40,687 nucleotides of DNA, from assembly GCA_964580185.1 (NCBI GenBank), contig CAZOJQ010000027.1, positions 1 through 40,687 of the forward strand, given 5' to 3'. The position numbers were made by a program, and so were the translations under genes. The notes below the pieces were generated by a model. The model saw only the letters and a list, made by a program, of their open reading frames with translations. It was not told where the DNA came from and did not search any database. The stretch comes from CAYWWY01 sp964580185. Its GTDB lineage: Bacteria > Thermotogota > Thermotogae > MWEM01. Shown piece by piece: positions 31,148 to 39,518 of the stretch. Each line of letters begins with the position of its first letter. The stretch's first letter is position 1.

Positions 31148-33466
31148 CTATTCAAGGGTTAATCCAAAGATATGCATGGTCTTTACAGTTGGAAAAGTCA
31201 CCGATACAAGGTTTTCATCCCGCAAATGAATTGTTTGGATAAACAGTTTTGGTCGAATCCATTCTTTTTGATGATTCGATAGATATCGAAAAGGAAATTC
31301 GATACCGATTTCTTCTCTATATACTGCTTGTCCGCACCAATCGGAAAACCCAATCGGAACAGAATCCTTTGATCCATCTGCGTATTCTAGTACAAACATG
31401 GCTTGATAGTCTCCATGATCACATGAACCAAGGAGGTGGAGGGCTTTTGCCTTTATTGGGGAGAAGTTCCATTTTTGGTTCATTGGAATTATATGATCGG
31501 TTTGATCGCTGATTGGAATCCAAAAGGGAATGGATATCGGGAGAACCGCATCCACCAATCGGGGTTGGAGCTCTTCGAGTGGATAGTATGCTCCGGTAGG
31601 TGATCCGTAGTTATCGAAATTTGCTGGTTCTCTAGGAATCCCAAACCCTCTCGCATTCGCCCCATCCCGTAAGTCCAACAAAATAAATTGGTCCTTCCTT
31701 CGGGTCGAGGCTTCGTAATAGGACCCGATCTCAGATGCTGCCTGAGCGGCTACTGCGGGAATGCACTGCGGAGATATCGCTTGGATCAAGAATTGATCTG
31801 GTTCCAATCGGAATGAGCAATCTCCCATATGGAGAGTTTCATCGGCATCATGGATGTTTGCTGCCCATATGATCATGGAATCTCCCCATTCCAGGATCTG
31901 ATAGGGCACATGGGGGATAAGCACAATTTGATTGAGAAAAAACTCTCGAGGGGCCCGAAGGGTGATTGTCAACCGACCTTCATTGAAAAGCGTTGTAGGG
32001 AGATAACCAATCCATCCCGGATGAAGCGAAGGCGAAAGATCTGCATAATTCCCCGCAAATATAGCGCTGGATTCTAATCCCGAAGGAAATCGTCCAGTAA
32101 GAAATACCTGATAACTCGAAGAAAAGGGAGTCCATGAAGCCCGCAAACGAAGGTTGCGTGAAAGCATTCCTTCTTCTCCATCCATCCGAATCACTTCCAT
32201 CACAGAAAGGCCAGGGTCCATCTGGTGGGAAAAAAAAGACCGAACCCCCGACGATAGGATCGGTTTTGCTTTGGAAATTCCTGAAATTTCATCCGGGATC
32301 CGTTCCACCAGGGCACGGGCTAGAAGATAGGAGATGGTTGATTCCGCCCCAGCATTTCTGTTGATGAAAATCCGTTCCAATCCATCGAATCCAGCACCCG
32401 TATCTGTTACCATGGGAATAAGGAGTTGATTGTTGCCATAGAAAAATCCCATCGCAATAGAGGCCATCCATGCATATGACTCCTCTCCAGTCGCTTGATA
32501 AAGGTGGAATAACGACGTAATCATTGCTTCGACAGCGTAAGCAATTTGTTCATACTCTTTCAGTACAAAATCGGATATGGAATATATGGGTCCTGTTGCC
32601 AACATGATCGGATATATGCGGTTCGCCATCTTTTTGGCTGATTCAAGGAACCCTTCTTCTTCTGTAATCTGATACGCTCGAACAAGAGCGTGCACCTGCC
32701 TTGTCCCCCACCCGCTCCAATGGAATTGCTCTCTTCCTTCATCAATGATACCGGACCAGGGGGGACCATCACGCTGTTTGCTAACAAGACCCTCAGCAAT
32801 TCTACGGATTTGTGTATCCAAAAAGGCATCCTGTCCCAAATCAGCCTGACGCAAATTGCATAATCCGAGGACAAAAAGAGCTGAGATATCCGTATAGCCG
32901 CGAAGGAGTCCTTGCGCATCCAAGTCTCCCGATAAGAGCCGCGCTGTTGTCATGGATAGTGAAAAAAGATGATGGGAATACTGCGGATCAATATCCCTCC
33001 AAATCAAGACGGCTTCGGATAATAACCACAAAGCCCTGAGTGCCCACCAGTTCCTGGTTGTCGAGCTGGTGATTCCATAACGGTTAATCTGACCGTTATC
33101 AAGGACAAAGTTCCAAAAATCGCCATTAGGAGCCCGAAGAGCAAGGGTAAAGTTGATGGTTTCTCGGGCGAGCTCAAGATATTGCTCGTTTTGAGTATTA
33201 CGGTATCGGTACAAATAATAGAGTCCCGCCCGAGCCACATCATCGATACATGTAACTCCTTCTCCAGGCGCAGGCGCGTGTAAAAAGCCTAAGCCACGCG
33301 CATTAGCGTAGATCCAATAACCAATATGGATCTCCCCTTCTACAGAAAAAGAGTCACGAAGAAACAACAAATGCTGCTCGTAGGGTTCTATTGGTTGGAT
33401 GGATGCAAATGAGAAGGAAAATCCCAAAAGAATAGATATAGTGATCGAAAAAATCGTTTTTTTCAT
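31148..33466 (-). CDS. Secreted (alpha/alpha)-barrel-like protein of unknown function, probably carbohydrate-active
   Basis: Exported 772-residue protein with signal peptide MKKTIFSITISILLGFSFSFA. Residues about 40-420 form repeated helical hairpins with aromatic-rich faces (VARAGLYYLYRYRNT, RNWWALRALWLLSEA, HWSGWGTRQVHALVRAY, YEQIAYAVEAMITSLFHLY, ESTISYLLARALVER). This pattern suggests a six-hairpin barrel like those of glycosidases and polysaccharide lyases. From about 430 to the end the sequence is beta-rich with several Trp, possibly sugar-binding. I do not recognise a named family or catalytic pair. ATG 33466 has GGGAGG six bases upstream; the frame's earlier opening would bury the signal peptide. 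Beside a GH130-ABC locus, it may trim an extracellular glycan. Confidence 0.7.
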   Translation of the reverse strand: MKKTIFSITISILLGFSFSFASIQPIEPYEQHLLFLRDSFSVEGEIHIGYWIYANARGLGFLHAPAPGEGVTCIDDVARAGLYYLYRYRNTQNEQYLELARETINFTLALRAPNGDFWNFVLDNGQINRYGITSSTTRNWWALRALWLLSEAVLIWRDIDPQYSHHLFSLSMTTARLLSGDLDAQGLLRGYTDISALFVLGLCNLRQADLGQDAFLDTQIRRIAEGLVSKQRDGPPWSGIIDEGREQFHWSGWGTRQVHALVRAYQITEEEGFLESAKKMANRIYPIMLATGPIYSISDFVLKEYEQIAYAVEAMITSLFHLYQATGEESYAWMASIAMGFFYGNNQLLIPMVTDTGAGFDGLERIFINRNAGAESTISYLLARALVERIPDEISGISKAKPILSSGVRSFFSHQMDPGLSVMEVIRMDGEEGMLSRNLRLRASWTPFSSSYQVFLTGRFPSGLESSAIFAGNYADLSPSLHPGWIGYLPTTLFNEGRLTITLRAPREFFLNQIVLIPHVPYQILEWGDSMIIWAANIHDADETLHMGDCSFRLEPDQFLIQAISPQCIPAVAAQAASEIGSYYEASTRRKDQFILLDLRDGANARGFGIPREPANFDNYGSPTGAYYPLEELQPRLVDAVLPISIPFWIPISDQTDHIIPMNQKWNFSPIKAKALHLLGSCDHGDYQAMFVLEYADGSKDSVPIGFSDWCGQAVYREEIGIEFPFRYLSNHQKEWIRPKLFIQTIHLRDENLVSVTFPTVKTMHIFGLTLE

Positions 33467-33532
33467 CCGAGGCCTCCCTTTTTCTGTACCATCGAAGACG
33501 TTCAATCCTTTTTTCAGAAGATCAACATGAAC

Positions 33533-33576
33533 CCTCAAAAGAAGAACAGCGGTCCGCTGGAATAAAGCGAACCGCT
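33533..33576 (-). terminator. Intrinsic terminator or attenuator between the two secreted-protein genes
   Basis: On the minus strand AGCGGTTCGCT (33576-33566) pairs with AGCGGACCGCT (33558-33548), 11 base pairs with one G-U, over a seven-base loop. It is followed by the T-rich GTTCTTCTTTT. It ends the 469-residue protein gene and may let a fraction of transcripts read into the larger gene. Confidence 0.8.
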
Positions 33577-33607
33577 TCCCCCATCTTGCTTCGATATCAA
33601 CCTTTCA

Positions 33608-35017
33608 TCACTGAGCGAAATCGGCAGATTGGATTTCTAAGCTTCTCAAATGTGCGAAACGGATCAGTTCTTCCAACGAGTCGAAAGAATACAACCCATA
33701 TACTTTTGGTACATATACAACATCGCCAGGAATATAGCGTGCAGGCATCTCATCCATAACTGAAGTTACAGCTCCTTGGGTTGTGGCGAATGGGTTTTCA
33801 ATTCCCGGAACAAACCGATACCCCTCGTCCAAATTGTTAGGCAATCCGATGAAAGAGGCTTCCAGTTCACCTGGGAACCAACGGAAGATTCCACTTCGGA
33901 ACTCGTTGGATTCATAGACCCAAGTGTTTCCAAACATAAACTGTTCCAAATTCGAGAAAACCACTGGCCTCATAATAGGGTCGAGTTCTACAGCAGCCAA
34001 CTTAAGAGTGTCGGAATAATTTGCTCTCCACGATTCTTCGGAAGTGAAAATATAAGTAGCACCCCACCAAAGCGGCTTCATAGAATCATTAGCGGGGAAC
34101 ACAATATAGGGTTCGTGATCGACAATTTTCACTGCGCCTCTTTGATTCCAATACTCCCAGGGAGTAATACTGAGTTGATCGGACCAAAGCATTTTTCGGA
34201 ACATCGGGATTACATGCCATAGCGTCTCACGATCCATATCGGTTAAAGGGTGCGTGGCTTGAACTTGAAGCTTCATTAGATCCACATATCCTTTAAACAC
34301 AAACTCGTTCTGAACTAAGATTTCACCTGTATGGAGGACGATTACATCGATAACTTGCTGAAGACCGATAAAATCTGGAGACTCCAGCACGGTCATCACA
34401 CCCAGCGCAACCGGACCATTTCCGGTAACATATTGGTCCACTACTCGAAAGTGCGGAGTTACTTTCTCGTCATGACGGCCCATAGCACCATCAGCCCACC
34501 ATGTGCTACCGACCCAACCCGCCACTCGAGCAATTCCAAGCTCCGAGAAAAGCCTTCCTTCAATGTCACCATGTCGAATATACGTAGGCATTCCGTACCG
34601 ATCGATTTCGATAACTATAGGTTGGTCCTTCAGAGAAACGATTAGGGAATTTTCCGCTTCTTCTAGCATAAAGACAGAAGGATAATCTGGGGGTTCAATA
34701 CTCCAATCCTCACTGATAACGATTTTGGCCCAATCATCGAATGTAAAGATCAAAGTATCGAGCGCAGAAAGCCGGCCACTACCGTCTATATCCAAAAATT
34801 GGTAGGGGAGTTCATTGCCATTGGCATCATACACGCGCAAAGAGTCCCAGTTTCCATCAAAATCGTCTCCAACCCAATCCAAGAGGTTGTACATGTCCTC
34901 CCAATACAGAGCAGGTAAGTCAGTTAGGTTATCAGCGATAAAGACCAATTCAACTGTCGCTCCTGCTCCAATCGAAACACACAAAGCTAAAACTACCAGC
35001 AATACCGCTTTTTTCAT
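33608..35017 (-). CDS. Secreted protein of unknown function with a dockerin-like Ca2+ loop
   Basis: Exported 469-residue protein; the signal peptide MKKAVLLVVLALCVSIGAGA is cut before TVELV. Near the N-terminus a 12-residue loop from Asp76 to Asp87 (DIDGSGRLSALD) has acidic or polar residues at positions 1, 3, 5 and 12, as in EF-hand and dockerin loops, and DFDGNWDSL and DANGNE precede it. The rest is rich in strands and aromatic residues, without a recognised catalytic motif. A polysaccharide-binding or degrading role is inferred only from its place opposite the LacI-ABC-GH130 operon. ATG 35017 has GGAGGG seven bases upstream. An operator-like palindrome at 35057-35076 lies about 40 bases before it. 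Confidence 0.7.
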   Translation of the reverse strand: MKKAVLLVVLALCVSIGAGATVELVFIADNLTDLPALYWEDMYNLLDWVGDDFDGNWDSLRVYDANGNELPYQFLDIDGSGRLSALDTLIFTFDDWAKIVISEDWSIEPPDYPSVFMLEEAENSLIVSLKDQPIVIEIDRYGMPTYIRHGDIEGRLFSELGIARVAGWVGSTWWADGAMGRHDEKVTPHFRVVDQYVTGNGPVALGVMTVLESPDFIGLQQVIDVIVLHTGEILVQNEFVFKGYVDLMKLQVQATHPLTDMDRETLWHVIPMFRKMLWSDQLSITPWEYWNQRGAVKIVDHEPYIVFPANDSMKPLWWGATYIFTSEESWRANYSDTLKLAAVELDPIMRPVVFSNLEQFMFGNTWVYESNEFRSGIFRWFPGELEASFIGLPNNLDEGYRFVPGIENPFATTQGAVTSVMDEMPARYIPGDVVYVPKVYGLYSFDSLEELIRFAHLRSLEIQSADFAQ

Positions 35018-35056
35018 TCCTATTCCCTCCTTCATGATGGTGGTATGGAATTTTGA

Positions 35057-35076
35057 TTGTGTAAACCCTTACACAA
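35057..35076. promoter_or_regulatory. LacI-type operator upstream of the secreted-protein gene
   Basis: Perfect inverted repeat of TTGTGTAA and TTACACAA around ACCC. It shares TGTGTAAAC with the site before lacI and lies 40 bases from the start codon of the 469-residue secreted protein, fitting repression of that gene. Confidence 0.7.
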
Positions 35077-35335
35077 TATGATAACGGAAACCCCTTCAGA
35101 ACCGAAACCGATATATGATGGATTAGAGACCATTTTAGCCATACAAGCATAATTATCTTTTACAGGGTTCTTATTTAATAGAATTAAGTCGTATTTCTTC
35201 GATTATCGATTCGATTGTGCTTTGATTCGAAGAATCGATGCAAAAAAATGAGATAATCCGAGATTTTTCGGTCTAGTCAAAGAACAAGAATCACCAATTT
35301 CCCGTCTGGCATTTCCAAAAAAAGGGAAAAAGGAC

Positions 35336-35361
35336 TATACTTTTGTGTAAACGGTTTCACA
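35336..35361 (+). promoter_or_regulatory. lacI -10 box and overlapping operator
   Basis: TATACT (35336-35341) is followed at once by TGTGTAAACGGTTTCACA (35344-35361), an imperfect palindrome with the AAACGGTTT core usual for LacI-family operators. Its position over the transcription start suggests autorepression of lacI and the sugar transport operon. The -35 is poor. Confidence 0.65.
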
Positions 35362-35369
35362 TTTGAAAA

Positions 35370-35376
35370 GGGAGGT
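35370..35376 (+). promoter_or_regulatory. Ribosome site fixing the TTG start of lacI
   Basis: GGGAGGT eight bases before TTG 35385. The TTG gives the family-typical start ASIHEVAKRAGVS, and no ATG lies in frame before the helix-turn-helix. Confidence 0.8.
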
Positions 35377-35384
35377 ATTCCCAA

Positions 35385-36416
35385 TTGGCTAGCATTCATG
35401 AAGTAGCAAAAAGGGCCGGTGTGTCCACAGCTACAGTTTCCCGGGTAATTTCCCAGAAAGGATATGTGTCAGAAAAATCCAAAAAATCTGTGGAAGACGC
35501 CATGTCTGAACTGGAATATACTCCTTCAAAAACCGCGAGGAATTTAGCAAGAAGAAAGAAGTTCAACCTGGCTATGCTCTACTCATCCCGTATTGCTCGG
35601 TTTCTATCTCCTCATGAACAGAAATCTCGGACAAGCGAGTTTTACTCCATCCTGTTCCAAGGAATGTTTGAAACAGCGAAAAACTTTGGTTTCGCGATTG
35701 GGCGAATTGCTCATTCAACGGATTCGATAATAGAGGACCAAAAGTTCACCGCGGACGGGATCATTTTAATCGGCGGGGATGTTTCAACCCGTTTGATCGA
35801 ACAGGTGAAGTGCCTGAAAAAACCGATTGTCTTGGTGGATCAATATATTCCAGAAATGGGTGTGGATTGTGTTGTATCAAACGGGTTCAATGGAGCGGTT
35901 GACGCAGTCAATTCCCTAATTTCCAAAGGAGCGCGGAAAATCATTCATATACATGGCCCTCTAACACACTATGGGTTTAAGTCCCGATATGAAGGGTACG
36001 TTGAAGCGATGAAGTCTCATGGTTTGTTACCACTGACCTACGATTGCGATGATTTGTATGACGAGCGCGGACACGCCAAAGGACCGGAAGACATCATTCA
36101 TGCGGTTCAAAGAGCCTTCAGGCAGTCGGGAAAACCCGAAGCCATTTTTTCCTCAAATGATCCCATAGCATATCGAGTTATGGAAGCCTTGCAGCAGATG
36201 GGATACAGAATCCCCGAGGAGATTCGCATGGTCGGTTTTGATGATTTGAGTTTTTCGGCGACTACGCATCCACCCCTCTCGAGCGTTAAGGTTTTTCAAT
36301 ATGAAATGGGGAGCCTAGCGGTTGATCGAATGCGTCAGCTTCTCTATTTGGAAAACATCCATCCGATTACCATGTCCTTATTCACCAAGTATATTGAACG
36401 GAAGAGTAGTGAATAA
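35385..36416 (+). CDS. LacI-family transcriptional regulator
   Basis: Sugar-responsive repressor of 343 residues. The N-terminal helix-turn-helix is IHEVAKRAGVSTATVSRVIS (about 4-23), followed by the hinge YTPSKTARNLARRK. The periplasmic-binding-protein-like sensor domain runs from about 60, with DGIILIGGDVS, VDQYIPEMGVDCV and the closing VGFDDLSFSATTHPPLSSV. The effector is unknown, but the linked ABC transporter and GH130 enzyme suggest a beta-manno-oligosaccharide or related sugar. Start TTG 35385 is set by GGGAGGT. It is 21 bases upstream of the binding-protein gene and so probably the first gene of the transport operon. Confidence 0.94.
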   Translation: MASIHEVAKRAGVSTATVSRVISQKGYVSEKSKKSVEDAMSELEYTPSKTARNLARRKKFNLAMLYSSRIARFLSPHEQKSRTSEFYSILFQGMFETAKNFGFAIGRIAHSTDSIIEDQKFTADGIILIGGDVSTRLIEQVKCLKKPIVLVDQYIPEMGVDCVVSNGFNGAVDAVNSLISKGARKIIHIHGPLTHYGFKSRYEGYVEAMKSHGLLPLTYDCDDLYDERGHAKGPEDIIHAVQRAFRQSGKPEAIFSSNDPIAYRVMEALQQMGYRIPEEIRMVGFDDLSFSATTHPPLSSVKVFQYEMGSLAVDRMRQLLYLENIHPITMSLFTKYIERKSSE

Positions 36417-36437
36417 CCATCCTTAGGAGGTGATTGT

Positions 36438-37694
36438 ATGAAAATGGCAACAGTAATTGTTCTGATCTTCGTTTTTCTTTGCGCAAGCGTATGGAGCGCG
36501 ACTTTTACCTTTTGGACAGCGCCAAACCCCAATCAAGAAGCTTTCTGGAAGCGTGTAATTGAGGATTGGAAAGACCAACGACCCGATGTGACCATTAACT
36601 GGCGCACCATACCAGCGGCGGCGAGTTCGGAAGAAGCGATTTTGAACGCGATAGCAACCGGAAGAGGACCTGACCTATGCACAAACATCTTCAGCGGATT
36701 CGCCGCTCAGTTGATTGAAGCACAACAACTCGTTGAGTTAAGTCAACTGGATGGATTTTATGACCTAATCGCCACTCGGACGATGGAAGAAGCAATCCTA
36801 GGGTGGCAGTTTCAAGGAAAATCATATGTTTTTCCAATTTATTCGAATCCTATGCTTTTTTGGTGGCGGTCTGATATCCTTCAAGAACTCGGGTATGATC
36901 GACCCCCAAGAACCTATTCGGAAGTCTTTGAGTTGGCTGAACGGTTTGCAGTCCCTAGAGAGAAGTTTGCCATCGAATTCCTAAAGGGGAGGAACTGGTG
37001 GGATCGCTGGTTTGACTTTGTGACATTTTTTTATGCTGCGACAGGCGGGCAGCCATATATTGACATCAACAGAAATCGAGCTTTGTTTGGCGATGACCGG
37101 GGAAAAGAGATTCTTACCTTCGGCTTAACCCTCTTTCAAAAAGGCTGGACATCAATGGATATGATGGACAACCCCTTATATACAGGACATCTTTTGGGGC
37201 AATTGCAAGGCCCATGGGAAATGCCTCGGGCAGAGCAAATATTTCCTAAAATATTCCCGGGAAATATCTGGATGAGCATGCCACCTGTCCCAGACAGTTA
37301 TCCAGAGGATCAACCTGTGTACACCTTCGCAGATACAAAAGGGTTGGTGATTTTTCGGTATTCCCGAAACGTCGATCTTGTATGGGAGTTTGTTAAATGG
37401 GTTTTTTCGAACGAAGAGTATGATCGGTTATGGATGGAAATGACCAATATGCCTCCTGTTCGTTCCGATATTGCCATCAATCCTTTGTTTCAAGATATTC
37501 TCGAAAACAATCCCGGCCTAAAAGCGTACGCTGAAGCGATCCCATATGCCATTCCTCCAGCGCTAACTCCAAGAACCATTGAAGTGCAGGATGCTATGAC
37601 CGTCTATATGACTGAGCCATTATCCTTGCAAAGAGGTACCGTTGACGATATTCTCCGACGAGTCGTGCGGGAAATAAACGCCATTCTTTTCTAA
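36438..37694 (+). CDS. ABC transporter sugar-binding protein (CUT1 family)
   Basis: Extracytoplasmic solute-binding protein of 418 residues. The signal peptide MKMATVIVLIFVFLCASVWS is followed by TFTFWTAPNPNQ with no lipobox cysteine at the cleavage site, so it should be free in a periplasm rather than lipid-anchored. The family pattern is clear: NAIATGRGPDLCTNIFSGFAAQLIE, then GKSYVFPIYSNPMLFWWRSDIL, and a late EFVKWVFSNEEYDRLW. The ligand is probably an oligosaccharide. ATG 36438 has AGGAGGT seven bases upstream. A 61-base gap with a weak hairpin separates it from the first permease gene, a common way to lower permease expression relative to binding protein. Confidence 0.93.
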   Translation: MKMATVIVLIFVFLCASVWSATFTFWTAPNPNQEAFWKRVIEDWKDQRPDVTINWRTIPAAASSEEAILNAIATGRGPDLCTNIFSGFAAQLIEAQQLVELSQLDGFYDLIATRTMEEAILGWQFQGKSYVFPIYSNPMLFWWRSDILQELGYDRPPRTYSEVFELAERFAVPREKFAIEFLKGRNWWDRWFDFVTFFYAATGGQPYIDINRNRALFGDDRGKEILTFGLTLFQKGWTSMDMMDNPLYTGHLLGQLQGPWEMPRAEQIFPKIFPGNIWMSMPPVPDSYPEDQPVYTFADTKGLVIFRYSRNVDLVWEFVKWVFSNEEYDRLWMEMTNMPPVRSDIAINPLFQDILENNPGLKAYAEAIPYAIPPALTPRTIEVQDAMTVYMTEPLSLQRGTVDDILRRVVREINAILF

Positions 37695-37755
37695 ATCGAT
37701 TGATTCGGACTCGATTGGGATTTCAATCCGTACAGTCTAGCTTAGGAGGATCATC

Positions 37756-38676
37756 ATGACAGAAATCCAGAAGTTTGACCGGAAGAGGATACCAAAGACT
37801 TTGCAGCGGAAGCAATCGATCAAAGGAACCTTATTGATTGCTCCTTATTTAGGCCATCAAGCAGTATTTTTCGGTTATGCGCTATTATGGTTGGCATTTC
37901 TCACATTTCACCGGTGGAATTATCTTTCTCCGCCTCAATGGTATGGATTAAATAATTTCGTTCAGCTCTTTCAAGACCAAACCTTCTGGCTGGTTGTGGG
38001 GAATACCTTTAACTTTATCGCATATTACATTCCTATGGTGTTGATCTTATCCATCCTTTTCGCGATGGGCCTGAGCAAACTACGGTACTTAACGACATTT
38101 GTCGCCTTGTCTTTTCTTGTTGCGAACGTGGCCAGTGGGGTTTCTTACTCCATCGTCTTTACAAAGCTTTTTTCCGAAAACGGTCCGATCAATCGATTCC
38201 TATGGCAGAGCTTTGGTTTCACGATCCCTTGGTTCTCTGAACCCCAACTGGCTATATTCAGCATTGCACTTATGGTTACTTGGAAGTTTATCGGTTATTA
38301 TGGATTGATTTTTTTAGCAGGTATTCAAGGGATTCCCAAGTCGCTCTATGAAGCAGCTGAATTGGATGGGGCCAATCGAAGGCAAAAGTTTTTCAAGATC
38401 ACACTCCCATTACTGAACCCTTCTATGATTATGGTCATTGTCATGGCAATCACACTCTCATTCGGGATATTCACCGAACCATACATGATCACTGGTGGCG
38501 GTCCGATGAGAAGAACCTATACCTTTATGATGTATATTTATGATAACGCATTTCGGAGATTTACTACCACAGGGCCCGGATACGCAGCCACAATCAGTAT
38601 TCTTGCCGCCGCCTTGAGCTTCAGTTGTATCTTTGCAGTCCGAAAAATCATGGAGAGGGATGTGGAGATGATATGA
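37756..38676 (+). CDS. ABC sugar transporter permease, MalF type
   Basis: Integral membrane permease of 306 residues with six main helices. The EAA loop is EAAELDGANRRQKFFKITLP, the docking site for the ATPase. TEPYMITGGGPMRRTYTFMMYIYDNAF is the usual MalF-type region in part. ATG 37756 has AGGAGG six bases upstream. It overlaps the second permease gene as ATGA. No ATPase of the MalK/MsmX kind is in this operon, so a shared ATPase from elsewhere, perhaps a multitask one, must energise it. The protein at 24781 is of the iron branch and is an unlikely partner. Confidence 0.93.
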   Translation: MTEIQKFDRKRIPKTLQRKQSIKGTLLIAPYLGHQAVFFGYALLWLAFLTFHRWNYLSPPQWYGLNNFVQLFQDQTFWLVVGNTFNFIAYYIPMVLILSILFAMGLSKLRYLTTFVALSFLVANVASGVSYSIVFTKLFSENGPINRFLWQSFGFTIPWFSEPQLAIFSIALMVTWKFIGYYGLIFLAGIQGIPKSLYEAAELDGANRRQKFFKITLPLLNPSMIMVIVMAITLSFGIFTEPYMITGGGPMRRTYTFMMYIYDNAFRRFTTTGPGYAATISILAAALSFSCIFAVRKIMERDVEMI

Positions 38677-39503
38677 GGATTCGCAAAAAGACAGTTATGC
38701 TGATTTTTTTGGAAGTCGTTATGGGAAGCCTGGCGGTTTTTTGGTTGTATCCTTACATTTGGCTAACATTGTCTTCCATCAAACCGGTGGATGAAATATA
38801 TACCCGGTTTTTTCCCTCTCGTTTTACATTAGAGCACTTCCAATTTATCTTTGTCGCCTCTGACCGAATGGATCGAGATTTCATCCGCGCCTTGTGGAAT
38901 AGTATATTTGTATCAACCACTGTAACGTTCAGCGTCATACTTACGTCAGGGTTTGTTGGATATGCAGTGGCCAAAATTCGATTTTGGGGCAGCAAATTCC
39001 TCAAAGGTTTTACGATCTTCCAAATGCTTTTTCCTGGGTTTATGTTTACCATCCCATCTTTTGTTGTCGTTCGAAATCTCGGTTTGATCGATTCATTGGC
39101 AGCTCTTATCGTCCCCGGTCTCTTCGGAGCTTGGGGAGTATTTATGTTTTCACAGAGCTTTAAATCGATCCCTACCGAATATATTGAAGCAGCCCGAGTG
39201 GAAGGAGCCTCGGAACTGTGGGTTGTGGTTCGTTTAATGTTCCCCCTGGCACGATCTACTGCGAGCATCGTTGGTTTGTTCACTTTTATTGGCGTATGGG
39301 ATAATTTTCTTTGGCCTTTGATGGTGATCCAAGACTATGACAAAATGCCGCTTTCAGTTCTCCTTGCTAGTTTCAATCACCAGTACGGAAGTTATGTCGG
39401 ACCCGTGCTTGCTGGCTCTGTAATCCAGACCATTCCGATGGTTCTGATTTTTTTACTCTTCAGGAAGTATTTCCTCCAAGGGATCTCCATGTCATTAAAA
39501 TAA
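38673..39503 (+). CDS. ABC sugar transporter permease, MalG type
   Basis: Second permease of the CUT1 transporter, 276 residues and six helices. The EAA loop EAARVEGASELWVVVRLMFP is clear, and the N-terminal LYPYIWLTLSSIKPVDEIY segment is typical of MalG-like proteins. ATG 38673 overlaps the previous stop (ATGA) and has GGAG five bases upstream. A frame opening further upstream would run inside the MalF-type gene and lacks a ribosome site. It precedes the GH130 gene by 15 bases. Confidence 0.93.
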   Translation: MRIRKKTVMLIFLEVVMGSLAVFWLYPYIWLTLSSIKPVDEIYTRFFPSRFTLEHFQFIFVASDRMDRDFIRALWNSIFVSTTVTFSVILTSGFVGYAVAKIRFWGSKFLKGFTIFQMLFPGFMFTIPSFVVVRNLGLIDSLAALIVPGLFGAWGVFMFSQSFKSIPTEYIEAARVEGASELWVVVRLMFPLARSTASIVGLFTFIGVWDNFLWPLMVIQDYDKMPLSVLLASFNHQYGSYVGPVLAGSVIQTIPMVLIFLLFRKYFLQGISMSLK

Positions 39504-39518
39504 GAAAGGAAGGATAGT

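Larger units (their letters stand above)
35018..35384. other. Divergent control region of the sugar locus (367 bases without a gene)
   Basis: Separates the two secreted-protein genes (minus) from lacI and the transport operon (plus). It holds two related palindromes with TGTGTAAAC half-sites (35057-35076 and 35344-35361), a -10 box before lacI (35336-35341), and an A+T-rich stretch with many TTCGATT/ATCGA words. TTCTTCGA at 35195-35202 can pair with TCGAAGAA at 35227-35234. No small open frame with a ribosome site was seen. Confidence 0.7.

Noticed and set aside
37695..37755. Hairpin between the sugar-binding protein and first permease genes
   Set aside because: GATTG/CAATC is five pairs without a T tract. 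An attenuator is plausible from context but not shown by the sequence.
38753..39283. A 176-codon minus-strand frame across the MalG-type permease
   Set aside because: Antisense to a permease with a clear EAA loop, and its product is not family-like.
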